Source: Monomorium pharaonis (taxonomy: Eukaryota > Arthropoda > Insecta > Hymenoptera > Formicidae). Taken from it: a stretch of DNA of 64,000 nucleotides. Below the pieces are notes generated by a model, which had not been told where the DNA came from, did no database searches, and worked only from the letters and a program-made list of their open reading frames with translations. Below, in pieces: positions 49,120-61,546 of this stretch. Location of the stretch: NCBI RefSeq assembly GCF_013373865.1, contig NC_050476.1:2712501-2776500 (forward strand). Reading direction: 5' to 3'. Made by a program: the position numbers and the translations under genes. Every line of letters starts with the position of its first letter. The stretch's first letter is position 1.

Positions 49120-50211
49120 TGTACGCACACGCACGTGTGTGTTGCACCTCTCGCGGGAAACCGCGGATCGTTACGCGCGGTCGTAATGCGGCAGCGCGCG
49201 GAGGCTCCGTGACATTTGTACCGGGAAAGCGCACGTGCGCACCGTGACACCACGAGGATCCGTCATAAATAAACTCGCCGCTCGGTGCAAACGTAATTCG
49301 TCGGTGCGTATCTTAAATTGTCGACTTATCGTTTACTAAGTAACGCTCTCCTCCGCCTCGCTCTGCTCCTCACCCGTGTGTGCGGCTCGCTGAACATCGC
49401 ATTCGTCACACCGGGCGAACATTATCCGCGTAAGATCCAACCGAGATAAGATTCTATTTCGTTTACCCAGAGGCCATATTTTATTTCGTGAAAAGTGAGA
49501 TACAAGTATCCTGTCTCATCGGTTACAATGAGATGGAGAGGAGGTAAAGTCATTTTCGCAATTACCTCGCACTTTCCTGATATGTGACTTCCACAAAATT
49601 TATGAAGAATTTATGTGTCAATGTGCATTTTTATATTTTTGCATCGTTAAAATTGGATCTCCTTCTGGCGGTTTCTGCGGGCGTTTAAATGCTTTATGTT
49701 TTATCCGCCACACTGGTCGCAGCACGCATATGTCAAAGCGAGCGCGGAACAACCGCGAGTTAAGCCCGTCCAGACGCCGTACGTGCGCGTGTAACGCTTT
49801 AAGCCCCATGTCACGTATTCCGGTTGAGACAGATTATAATATCAAAGGTAAACCGCGGTCAGGCGGTCGGTATCATGCGAAAGTCAACAACGATGAGAGG
49901 AATGACAAGGATCCGACGGAGCACAGGTGGAAAAAATAATTTTACAATAATCGTCACGCGAAACTTTCTTGTAGCAATAAATTAACCAAATTCGAAAGCA
50001 GCTAACTGAAACGACGAGAAAAACGGCGCACGGTTTTTGAAAGAATTAATTGTATGTATTTTTTATCTCGTGAAGCCTTGTGCTGGAAGAAAGGTTTCAA
50101 TTTGAAATTAATTTTTATAATATTCATAAAATATATTGCGTTTCACAACGGTGCTATCGCGACGTTTTTATTCACAGTTCTTTTCTGACCCTCGACATCT
50201 TTTGATTTCAG

Positions 50212-50368
50212 AATCAGACGACCTGCCGTTAAAATTTCCGAGAATACTCGGCGTCCCTTTAAGACGGAGGATCATCCGATACTTTGATAATATCGAAATG
50301 CCCGGTACATGAGAACGAGCATCCGCATCCGTGTATCGCGTTACACACATTGGATCAAAATATCAAAG
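50212..50368 (+). ncRNA. Candidate internal exon without a long frame
   Basis: A good acceptor (CATCTTTTGATTTCAG, ending 50211) and a good donor (ATATCAAAG|GTAAGTC) bound 157 nt. All three frames stop inside. The longest, after two carried-in bases, begins SDDLPLKFPRILGVPLRRRI and stops at a TGA after 32 codons. It could be an exon of a non-coding RNA, a UTR exon, or the last coding part of a gene. The same 14-nt sequence that spans the donor also occurs at 49838-49851. Confidence 0.2.
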
Positions 50369-51748
50369 GTAAGTCTCGTCCGGTCGAATATGGCAGGAAG
50401 ACGGGGCTAATTGCGCGCGAATGCACGAGGGCAGCAACGGCAGTCTAGCGCAACGAGGGTTCCGACGTCGGTGCGTGCGCAAGGAGGTAGAAACTTGCAG
50501 CGGGTTAGACGGGAAGGGGAGGGAAAAAAGGCGAGAGAGAAACGAAGGAGAGTGACGAGCTAAAGGGAATCGATCGGTCATTACCATAATTTGTATATGA
50601 GTACCACCTGGAGAACGGTGGCAGTACCCCATGGTCAACGCTCACAAACCTCTCCTTTTTTTTCTCTCTCTTTTGATCTCCGCTGCCCCTAGCTGTCCCT
50701 CTTCTTTGAAGCGCGCAAGAATCGTCTTCGTGCATCCCATTAAGGCGTCTCGGCCGTGGAAGGGGGAAAAAACCGCGAAGGTGCCGGCAATTGCCGCGCG
50801 ACGGCGATTTGTTGTTCGCGATCGTCCGCACAGAGCTGCAGATTCCTATCACTTCGCCGTGACAAATCGAATTCAATTTCGGTATGGTAAATCAGGTGCT
50901 AAACGCGGCTGAATATTAAACGTTTCGATAATTATCTTCCACTTTGAATTACTGCCTCGGGCACCCGATCGCGATCGTCCTAGCTGGATTACACACGGGA
51001 GCCTCTTAACATCCCGCGAGCGCGTCGAAAAGCGCGCGCTCGTAACAGTTTATTACCGCTAATAACTAGTGTTACAACGCGCGTTTTCTGGGAAAGAAAT
51101 GCGGGCAAACTAAGTGATACTTTTAACCAGATTTACCGCGTGCTTACGGATATATGGGGAATAAAGTATATGAGGAGGAATTGTTATTCAGGCGCGCGCG
51201 CGCGAGCCTCGTGGAGTAGCGTGCGCTCTCGCGCGCGCTAATAATGTGCGGCCCATTAAAATACCCAGCTTCATTGCATTTAAGATGATGTTCAAATTAC
51301 TATGATACCGGCCGTTACGTTTATGCCTCTTAGAAGCGCGCGCGCACGGCACACCGTTATTATTAAGACATCGGCGGTGGCTCGATAACCGAAGCAATTT
51401 TCACTCTCCGACTCCAGGTGAGCTTGAGCGTGACCGAAAAGTGTAAGTCGTAGTCTCTCGAAAACGTCTAGAACTTACTTAAATTGCCGTCGCGACCTTC
51501 GGGACAAACGCTCGTTCCGTATATTATTCGCCGTGTATCGGTCACGCGCCATAAATCGAAAATCCCAGAAAGATCAAGGCCTCCCTTATCTCAGGCGACG
51601 TCCGAGACGGCGTTCTGCGATTTTTACGACCGACCGCGAATTTCGTCCTTTTCTTTTTCCTCGTATCTCGTCGTTATATCTCGAGAACGGTCCGGCATTC
51701 AAAAGGAATGCGCGGATTAAGGATATTCGAATTAGAGAGAAAGAGAGG

Positions 51749-51810
51749 AAAAAATAAGCTTGCGTTAATTTTTTTTTTTATAAAATAAAATTAACGTAAG
51801 GTATTTTTTT
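51749..51810. repeat. Imperfect hairpin, likely element remnant
   Basis: AAAAAATAAGCTTGCGTTAA at 51749 and the following T-run pair with TTAACGTAAGGTATTTTTTT ending at 51810. The intervening sequence is A/T only. TTTTTTTCCGTGTA at 51837-51850 looks like a terminus ending in TA, so a larger element may end at 51850. The left boundary is not clear. Confidence 0.4.
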
Positions 51811-52388
51811 GAATCGCAAAAAATAAGTAGCTCCGATTTTTTTCCGTGTATTAAGAAATAATTGAACAGCAGATTATGCCGACGAAAATTAATAAATGAA
51901 GGATTTAACCTTTTTTTATTTTCAGTTTATGAAACATGAGATTTAAAGCATTAATGATTCAAGTGCCGAGATTGAAAATCATTTTTTCAATCAAAATCGA
52001 AAACGAAGAACTGTATCGGGAGGAGAGCATCCTACTTGAGAGTTAAACGTCTCGTTTCGTTCGCCATCGCCGACGACTACACCTGTGCCGCTTGTCGCCC
52101 TCATTCAATGCCGAAATCGCGCGACCCCCGTCCCTCCGCGGTCCTCTTTCTTACCAGCATACACTGCGGTGCAACGTTGGCTCTCACCGCGGTAAGCCGA
52201 GACCTCGCCGCGATCGTATATCAATGGCTATAGCTGCATATACGTACGCTGTGCGAATAAATATAATTATAAGTAAGAGCAAGGCTGGACCACGCCCTGT
52301 CTCCGCTCTACTCTCTTTTTCTCTCTTCCCTTACCCTCTCTCCGCGAGGCAAGGCACGCACTCCTCCTCGGCGTCGTTTCTTTCCTCC

Positions 52389-52393
<5 letters not shown>

Positions 52394-52430
<37 letters not shown>
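52394..52430. repeat. (TC)n microsatellite
   Basis: Eighteen units within a longer pyrimidine-rich stretch (52310-52470). Confidence 0.9.
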
Positions 52431-52437
<7 letters not shown>

Positions 52438-53623
52438 ACTATCTCTCTCCTCTCTTTCTCGCTCTTTCTGTCGGGCACACGATAGATAGGCTTAGGCTAG
52501 GTATACTTCCATTTCTCCTCTGCGCCGTTGGTACATGCGTCGCGAGCACGCATACACGTGTGCGTCGCGTTGCGTGTACGCAGCGAGAGATATCTGGAGG
52601 CGGATCGAGCGAGTTCCTCGGAAGGACGTCGCGAAATCGATCGGAGATCATCGACGACGACGGAGGAAGAGGAAGGGATGGAGAGAAAGGCGGGAGAGGC
52701 TCTTAAAAATATACCGAATACGCGGGAATATCGCGCGAGGCTGGCGATCGACCTTTCTCTTTTGGAGTTAATTGGCGTGTAAGAGGTGCGTGGAAATTTT
52801 TAATTTATTCCTCGGGTTACTTCCTCTAATGCCTTCTGCCAATCGAAGTTTAGGAAGCTATTGAGTTTATTGGCCTAAATTCAAATGTAGAAGCGACTTC
52901 AGGAACCAATTAAAGTTGAAGCAAATAAATCAAGAGTCAATTTAGATTTACAACAGGATATTTCGAGGATGTGTGCCAAGTTAGACTTATTACGTTTTCT
53001 CCGGCTACATCGTAACTCAAGTAACGCATTATGTCTCGAGTGTATGTATTAACAGTTTGTCTGACATCTTTGTTCTTGCACGCCTGTTCATGATTGATAG
53101 CATTGTTTTTGATAGAACGAATCTCTATAGCGCGTTGCGGAATAAATACACATAGGGAAAACATGATATAATGACTTTCTAATACGTTATATGGGGGTTA
53201 AGAGGCTTAGAACACATATTTTCAGGTCAAATGTCACGAGCTAACTCCAGCGAACTGTATCTTTCATCGAGAAGCGCTTTGCTTTTGTCTGCACCAGCCG
53301 CGATAGTTAGCATGTATACCTCTATTATCTAAATGAATAGCTGTCATATGCACTTTATTGAACTTGCAATATTGTGATGCAATTTGAACGGGTTGACCCC
53401 GGGTTGTGACTTTCTAATATGCGAATTATGTTGCGTTAGGAATAGATTGATTCATTCGATTGAATCTTTTTCTATTTCTATATATAATATAAATTTATTT
53501 CTCCCTTTCTCTCTCGAGATTTTAATTTTTTTTTTTTTATGAGACCTGAATATTCTATAAAACATAGTTTACATAGATTACATATAATATAGGTTTTATA
53601 TTTCATGTATTACTATCCAACTC

Positions 53624-53752
53624 CTAAATAAATAATCAATTCACTTTCCCCTTCCTCTGCTTTTTCATATCTTTTAAATCTAGATAGATCGTAGACTCAT
53701 ATTTCTCATTTTAAAAAACGAGCCACGATCTGTACATAAATTTAGGAAACTC
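53624..53752. repeat. Dispersed repeat, copy 2
   Basis: This is the same-orientation partner of the 45669 repeat, with about 25 extra bases before ATTTCTCATTTTAAAAAA. It is non-coding and sits in an AT-rich block (53430-53760). Confidence 0.45.
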
Positions 53753-56700
53753 TGAAATTAATTGGCAAAAGTTCGTTATAAGCACTATGTATATGCGCAT
53801 ATATAGCGATCTACAATTGCCGCGAGATAAGGTAAAAAAGTAAAAGTTTATCGCTCTTCATGGGAGGCCTTTACATTTCGTTCGGCATATTCGTTAAAGC
53901 AACCTGAGATTACCATTACTATTTATAATAATATAAGACTTAAAAAAACTTTTAAAACCACGTAAGCCTTTAGATCGCGTTTTACGGGGAACGATTAGTA
54001 CACAAAGAGGGGCAATTAGCGAATACGTTGTCGCGCATTAAGATAAAAAAAAATGTCGCTGCATTCCCGAAATAAATCGCTTTATAAACGAAGGGGACGA
54101 AGGCGTATCTCTCGCGTTCGCGAAATACGCGCGCGGCGTCGAAACTGCCCTTCGACATTCGCAGACGTTTGCGCTCGCATCCTCCGTTGACGAGGAGGTC
54201 CTACCGGCGATATGCCTCGCTGAAATGACCGAACGTAACCACTCCGACCGGCACTAAAGATAAAACTCGTGCGCCGCCGGTGCGCCGCGGCTTATCGTGA
54301 CATAATTGCCGGTGCGCGTTTTATTGTCGCCGATACGGTCGCGCGATTCTCAGGCTAATCCGCGACGGGATGGAATTTATTAAATTACGTTTGAGAGCCA
54401 TGGCGCGTCAGTTTTGTTATGAAAATCTAAGATCCCCGATTATCTTCGGAGGTACTGAAAGGAAGAAGCGGGTGTGGAGAGCGCGGGAACACGTGAAATC
54501 CTCCGTATAACGCGTGCATTCTCCGGGGCGAATTCTCTCGTATGCGACCGTATACTTACGGTTATGCGGGTTCGGGAAATAATGCGACATACGCGTAGAT
54601 AATGCTTATCGCGAGGTAATTGCAAAGCCAACTCGCCGCCGAGGCGCGATCGTTAAGAACCCCGTGACAAAGTTTTTTTTTTTTTCCTTACTCCAAAGCT
54701 GCTATTCGTGCTTTAAACAGCTGTTTTCGTGCTGCTTCATCGTTTAAATATAAATAGAAACAAACTTCTCATTCTCTTCACGATTCCGATTCCCTGAAGT
54801 TGAGATGTCTCTTGAGATTCGCGTGAGAATTTTATCCCGTAGAAATCACGATAGCGCTTTGAATAAATTTACATTATGAATTAACACGAATATGGTTTGG
54901 AGGCCGAGCCAGTTATTGGCCAGTTATAAAACTTATCAAAATTAATTAAATTCCAGGAACAGTTAATCATACGCGGCAATATAGACGCGACTTCGCCTAA
55001 GATTTATCTATAGTAAACAGTGAAATTTATTTTGACATGGATTCTGATTACCAAACGTGAGAAACTATGTAGCCTTACACGGAATAGGAACTGATAAATG
55101 TTCCGTTCGATGCGCGATGAACCTGCGTTCAGCGTGTCCGTTGAGGTTAATAAGCATTTGTACACCAAGATTCCACAGAGTAATTAAGCTCTGAAAGACC
55201 GTCGGGAGATCGAAGTATCGATTAGGCGCGTGCGATACAGCGAGACGAGTGTCTCGAATCGTTTTGAGGAGCGAGCCCTCGACACGGCCGAGCCATTATC
55301 GCGTATCGTAATCGCGAAGTCGTTTTAGCGCCGGCGATAGAGCGCGCGATCGTTAGGCTAGACTAATCCGACGAGTTCAACGGCGATCAACGAGATGAGA
55401 TCCGATGAACGTCATTGCGCGTCGATCGCGACAACTTGATCGTGCAGCGACTCTCGACTCGACTCGCGCGAGATAAGAAAGAGATCAGCCGGCGGGAGAG
55501 AGAATCACGATTTCACGATTAATTCCGAGTCTCTGTTATCGGGCTGTTTATGGGGGAAACGCGGCAGCTGAGTTATAGATCGTAAAGCGAAGATCCATGG
55601 CAGCCGTTAAACAGGCACTTGAATTTATAATTTCTCGTGACTCACGATCGTTACCGAACATGGCGTTAGACTGATTCCAATACGTATTCCTCTTTGCGAA
55701 TAATAACCGGAATTTTATTTCAGTTGAGATAATCTACGAATGAATGAGCGATCAATATGATGTATCGCTGAAACATGATTTACACAATTGATAAAAACTT
55801 CCATGTAGCAAAACTGAGACGACAATTAGAGCGACGTTTTTCTTTGTCGAATTAAAATTAAGTGTCGATATAATATTGAATTAGAATAATATTTTAGTGT
55901 AATACGGAAACTGAAAATACCAGCACGGAAACAGCTTATGCAAGCTGCTATCGGGTTAGCGAAGCTATTGACTTTAATGCAGACACATCGTTCAAGGTTT
56001 AATCGATTGAGCATTTCGATTTTAGCTTCAAGATCGATGCGGGATTTCAAACCTCGTACGTTGTTTATGGCACATAATATAGGATAATTGTCCGAGATAA
56101 AATCATCAATATGTAATTGCATACTATTACGTTCTCGTTATGCGTACGTGCATCTTGCGAATTAGCAACCGTCTCTAACCTGACTCCGTGCATCCTGTTT
56201 GCAAGAATACACTTCCGTTCACTTATAATTACGAGTGTTCAAATCTGTGTTCTAAACCATCGCATACTTTATATTACATAAGGGATATTTAAATAGAAAA
56301 TAACTACAATCATTTAGAATCGATTTTTCAAAGATCATGATTTAAAAAAAAGAAAGTTATCGTGTAAGAAAAGATGTATATTATTTTTAATGTAGTTTAT
56401 CAAGATGATGTCAATTTTATGCTTTTTTTTTCATAAAGTTTTCTTCAACAAAATGACGTTGATTGTACAACGATTTCTGGACGTTTGCGGAATGCTATCG
56501 TTATATTTGAGCGGCTATGTACTAAATTAGAGGATATTTTTTATTAATTTATTTCTATCGCAAACGTAACTTGCGTTATCATTCAGCGCCTCGCACAAAT
56601 ATCACCTCGTCACGACTTCCTCCCCAAAAAAGTTTAACAGTCGACGCGTCAGAACTTGCAAAAGATTTATGAAAACTAGCGTGTGAAAAACGCATAGTCA

Positions 56701-58799
56701 CTCATAGCGCGAATCGCATAATTATGTATGATGTCGTTATCACACAGTGCAGTTTCAGGGATAACGAGCGAATGCCCGGAAGGTAGGAGTGATAAAAAAA
56801 AACCACCTCTCTGCGCTCCCTCGTGAGCATGCAAAGTCGCAATCGTCGCGAGAGTGCAACCGTCGTAAATCAAAGGCATTCCTCTTCGTGTGACGCGAGA
56901 AAAACAGCTGCTCGCGCGCTCACGGGGACGACGACGACGAAGACGACGATGTCTCCGAGGGCGTGAGCCGATATGTACGCTCGCACACGTACGCGTGTGT
57001 GCACACCGCTCCGCGCGAACAATGCCGCGAGATAGCACAAGGCTCGCTAATTCCGGCCGATTGTGCTCTCTTCGTGGCTGTCGTTCAAGGCGGCGGCTAA
57101 AAAAGCAACCTGACCGTAGATCCGACCGTGGTGGACAGCTGCCTCCTCTCTCCCACCTCGCCTGCCTACTTCGCTCCTCTAGCGTTGAATTCTTCCTCAT
57201 TGAGCCTGGCACTCATCGGCTGAGAATGAGGCGAAAATGAAATGTGTCTGAAGGAACGCTTTTTTTTTTTTGTGTGCGTGCGTATGACTGACGTAGAAAC
57301 CCACCTTCTGTATATCACTACCGGCGGCAGCTTGGCCGCCGTCGTGAAAAGGTACCGATAGTCCTCTCTCTCGTTCTCTCTTTCTCTCTTGCTCTCTCTC
57401 TTGCCGAGAGTTCTATTGGAACCAGATTCGCGCGCGATGACGCAACTGCGCAAGTCAAGTTGTGCCATGTAAAATTCTATGCCCTGATTAATGATCGTAA
57501 TTCACCATTAATCCGTGATAAAGGAGATTTCTCGCGACGATAGAATTATATTTACTCGTTAATCCTGCCCGACTATTTCCTTTAACCGCTCGTATCTCCG
57601 AGTCGACGTTATTTGTAGAATCGCCGGCTGGACTTTTCTTTTTTTTTTTTTTTTTTTGAAAAATCCACGAGTAACATTTCGCACAGCTGTCTTTCTCCTC
57701 GCGCTCGAATACTAAATTACATTTTATCATTATAATCATCGCACTTATCGCACCGTGCCTTACGTTACATAATATTGTTATGTGAGACAAATTGCGTATT
57801 TGCTTTTAAGCAATAGTAATCCGCTTTCGCAAAACGAACGTACAATTTTTTACTCGAACCTTCTCGAGCGGAAGAACGCCGCCGTGTCTAACGATCCTTC
57901 GTGACAACCGCGGAGGAGACCCGGCGTTTGTTCGGCATCCGGGAAGCAATTCGCGGATAGATCTCGTGAAGAATTTCACGGGGCAGGAGGTAGAGAAACA
58001 CACCCATGAAACTCCTCTTTCCCCCTTCCCCCCTCCCCGGGATACGAGCGTGCCGGTATACCACGTGCACGCGGGAGCACCCATGCGCGAATAATCCGTG
58101 AGCGACACACGCAAATTGCGCACGCATAAGCCCACGCGGAGGAGCTTTCTCCGGTCTGACGGCAGTCAACCGTTGGAGAGAACTGGGTATCCGGTGTCCG
58201 CTGAATCCTCTTTTCTCCTGTCGGGGGCCTCGAGACAGGGATTGAAACCGTGTATAATTTCGGCATAGATCCAAATCTCGATGGCGCAGATAGCCGAAGA
58301 AACGCCCGCTCCCGGCGGTTATTTTAATGTGGAAATAAACTTTCTGTACAATCTATGAGCAGAAATTTAGGCCAAACGGACAGACGACAGTCATTCTGAA
58401 ATAGCTTCCTGTCGTACGCGGAAAAAAAAAGATGAGAATTCCTGACTTACAAGTTATAAGAAACTGTCATTAATATTAATTAGTAGTCCGTCAGAATTTA
58501 AATTGTGAAGAAATATATTTGTCTGAAGTAAAAATTATCTACTCATTAACATGATGGCTATGGTTTTTAATATTATATTAAAAGAGAGGAGTTAAATGCT
58601 ATAAATAAATATTGTCCAATTAGGGTCGTAATTTTGAGCTTTGACAAACAGGTAACATCATTCATCTCTTTATCTCTCTGTCAGAATGAACAAATCAATC
58701 TTTTCAACGTTCTTGCGAGAAAGAAAGCAGATGTTCATCTCGCACGAGCAAACTCATACAGTATATGTACACATACGTGTGGATTAGCTACTCAAAGAT
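53753..58799. other. Non-coding
   Basis: CpG-rich 54050-54620 and 55180-55520, AT-rich 56270-56570 and 58440-58620. Long frames at 56676-57240 lie in a CpG-rich stretch with few stops and show no domain. Confidence 0.5.
57639..57657. repeat. Run of 19 T
   Basis: A homopolymer preceded by TTTTC. Confidence 0.9.
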
Positions 58800-59187
58800 C
58801 GTTCGAGCACGGCAGACCGGGTCACAGACCGAGCGCCGCGTCAGCGAGAGAGACGTCTGGTTGCGCTCGTGCATCAATACGGGGAAAGGAGGGAAAAAAA
58901 GAACGTAGAGACGCGACTGGAGCGACGGATGACGGGAAAACGGACACGTTTGTTCTCCGAGTGTCCGCGAAGTAGTCGCGTGCAAACATTCGCGCTCACG
59001 CGTGTGCGTGCACGTGTCACCGCCGCGCGTCTCCTACTCGCGACCGATTCTCTCCGTCTGACCCGCCTGCGTCCGTTTCTCCTCGCTCGCTCGTTCGTTC
59101 ACTCGTCCCGTCTCTCCTTGCCGCTCCTAGGCACTACGGTCGGACGCCGAAGTGCTCGGCGTTCGAGACTGCCTCTCGCGACCCGCG
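58800..59187 (+). promoter_or_regulatory. CpG-rich 5' exon-like segment ending at a donor
   Basis: This is a CpG-rich stretch that becomes pyrimidine-rich (about 59030-59130) and reaches ACCCGCG|GTAAGC at 59187/59188. The enclosing long open frame has no recognisable content. It is compatible with a promoter and untranslated first exon on the plus strand. No initiator was pinned down. Confidence 0.2.
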
Positions 59188-59287
59188 GTAAGCAAAGCAA
59201 ACGACCTTCCGTGGAATCTGGACAACCTGTCTGCCCGCCTGCAGCCGCCGAGACCAGGCCTGCACTTGTTCTGCACACGAGTCCGCT

Positions 59288-59313
59288 TCTCTCTCTCTCT
59301 CTCTCTCTCTCTC
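59288..59313. repeat. (TC)n microsatellite
   Basis: Thirteen units, 100 bp downstream of the 59187 donor. Confidence 0.9.
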
Positions 59314-61385
59314 ATTTCTCGTTTGCCTCGTCTCTCTCTCTCCGTCCCGTTTCCTCTCGCGAGGCGCTAACCGCGCGTCGAGGGTGTTTTAACGCGACCC
59401 TTAGGCGATCATTAACCTCACGAAGACCGGGTTAAGATAATCACTTGTACGCGCGCCGAGTCGCGCCGATGCTCGAGCGATATCTCAGATTCCATGAATG
59501 AAACCGCCGTACCTTTCCTATCTCGCTGTTATCCTTAGTCTCGTGCCATAAACCAGTTATCACCGGTAAGACTTTCGATACTTTTACTTTCAGTCCGACG
59601 TTTGCGCGTCTTTATTCTGATTTTTTCAGAAAAGTACGCGTGTCGATTTAGGATGTCGCATGCAGAAGAATTAATTAACAGAGATAATAAAAGTTGATGT
59701 GATTCAAATATAACATATGATAATTATAGTAAATTAAATGTTCGATAAAATGTAATTCCACAATGCGTACTCGTGTATGCTAAATATTTATGACTACGAC
59801 AAAAAGTGGTTTTTTTTTAAATTTCTCTTGTCAAACATTTCATTAGATTTCTTCAAAGCACGAAGGAGAAAAATAAGGAAAATTGAGTTTGTGTTTGCGT
59901 CAGAGACGTGGGATTTGTCCCGAAAAAAATTCACGATTCGCGATTAACATGACTTGTCGAAATTTAAGACCAAAACTTCAGACAGCCATGGCGGCGCATC
60001 ACGTTTATTTTAGGGCCACCGATGAATCACCCGCGCGTTTCCGAATTCGAATGACAAACGTTTATTGCCGCCTCGAACAAAAACGCTCTCTGAATCTCTG
60101 GCTCTTTCTCTCCATTTCGTTTTCGTCTGTCGCGCGCGTTTGTTTTCGTCGTCGCCACTCGGCATTCGCGCACACACTCGAAATTCGCACTTGTGTTTGC
60201 GAATTGACGCATCACTTTGCACGGTATCTTTACGATTAGTGCGCGAGCAGCAGGAGCATGAGAAGTGTTTTAGTAGTTTTCAGAGATTGCATTCTCATTA
60301 CGGATAGATTCCATCTCCGAGCGCATCGGAATTCACTGACATAAATCTGCGATAATCTTATCGAATCTTTGAGTAAATAATCCTTCATTTACATTCCTCT
60401 GGCGCGACATCGCTTAACTTAAATCACCTCTCCGTCCGTATCTCTCTTCCAGTTTTTTTTTTCTTCCAGACATTTTTTTTCTCGTTTCCATTTCCGCCTT
60501 TGATCGCTATAATCGTCAGTACTGATTGCACGGGATGCCAGCGCCAGTTTTCCTTAATCGCGGGTTTTCCCCTTTATGAGAAATGCGACCGGTGTATTTG
60601 AATATCGAGCAGGCGGTCGAATCGCCGCTCGCTCGCAAATACGATTTTATTAATTACGACCGTCAGTTATGAAATACACGCGGCCGCGCCAATTTCTTGT
60701 TCATTCATTAACCGCCTCTGTAATTGCGCCGGTAAGTGCATGGCGGCCGTAAAGTATTCCGGGCGAACGCGCCACGACGAACGTCGATAATTATCGCGGT
60801 CGATGGATATCGATCGACGGGACACCGATGATATATCGCGGTGTGTGAAACGGTTACCGCGAAATTGTGGTAAATCGAGGGTAACGCGCTCCTCGGCTTC
60901 GTTAACAAGCTTATCTCGAATCGGCCGATTATCGGCTGGCGCTCTCATTAACAGACCACGCGATAAACGCGCTCCTTTTTTTTTCCTTTTTACGCCGTCG
61001 TCATCGTCGTCGTCGTCGTAGGCGCACTTTCTAAGTGCGTCCCTTCGATTATCTCTTCGCCGGGAATCGTTCAAGGGTTGCTCGCGAATTCCATCGCGGT
61101 CGAGAGCGAGATAACTGTCGTTGAGATGGTAACGAACGTCACCGTTATATATTTATCGAGTATCCCGCCGCGATAGGTGTTATTAAGTTCACGACCGCGG
61201 CTCGATCGACAGCTTAACGTCCGACGTCTATTGATTTATATTAGCATGCCGCATTATTAATCAAGCTGTCTTGGTGCCCGGAGTGCGTCTGCGATTTGTA
61301 ACTGGCGTCAGATTTCGACAAGCGCACCGCGCGCGCAATCGCCATTCAGCGAAATGCACTTAAGACGTCAATGGAAGTAACTTAC
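59314..61385. other. Non-coding
   Basis: An acceptor-like site at 59629 (TTCTGATTTTTTCAG) is followed by short frames only. A (GTC)n run at about 60998-61020 gives a poly-Asp frame on the minus strand. Confidence 0.5.
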
Positions 61386-61546
61386 TACGAAGTCCAACGT
61401 ACCGAATGGCAATCGCGTTGCGTGCAAGTTGCAATGCCACGGCAGTCCGACGACGTTTTAGGCAGCGAGTAGCGTTGATGTAACCGCGAATAACATCACG
61501 CGCACAGCCGGTGTAATAAATCGTAATAGCAGTTGTTATTAAATCA
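61386..61546 (-). CDS. Candidate internal coding exon, unknown product
   Basis: On the minus strand a pyrimidine-rich tract of about 40 nt ending in TTAATGTCAG precedes base 61546, and a CGTA|GTAAGTTAC donor follows base 61386. The enclosed 161 nt has exactly one open frame; the other two stop within the first two codons. Allowing one base at each end for split codons gives 53 codons. The peptide begins DLITTAITIYYTGCARDVIR and ends in a basic part containing CLKRRRTAVALQLARNAIAI and then RYVGLR. No domain is recognised. The frame also stays open through the acceptor tract to an ATG at 61614, giving an 84-residue frame with a hydrophobic start. An unspliced small protein is therefore an alternative, but the hydrophobic part is simply the translated pyrimidine tract. 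A chance arrangement is possible. Confidence 0.33.

Larger units (their letters stand above)
50369..53623. other. Non-coding
   Basis: CpG-rich at 50370-51240 and 52040-52780, with pyrimidine-rich and AT-rich parts between. No exon is supported. Confidence 0.5.

Noticed and set aside
55826..56122. 98-codon minus-strand frame
   Set aside because: Reads smoothly, but has no splice sites or recognised domain. It is within the length expected by chance in AT-rich DNA.
56676..57240. Overlapping Arg-rich frames on both strands
   Set aside because: The region is CpG-rich and stop-poor, so both strands stay open. There is no domain.
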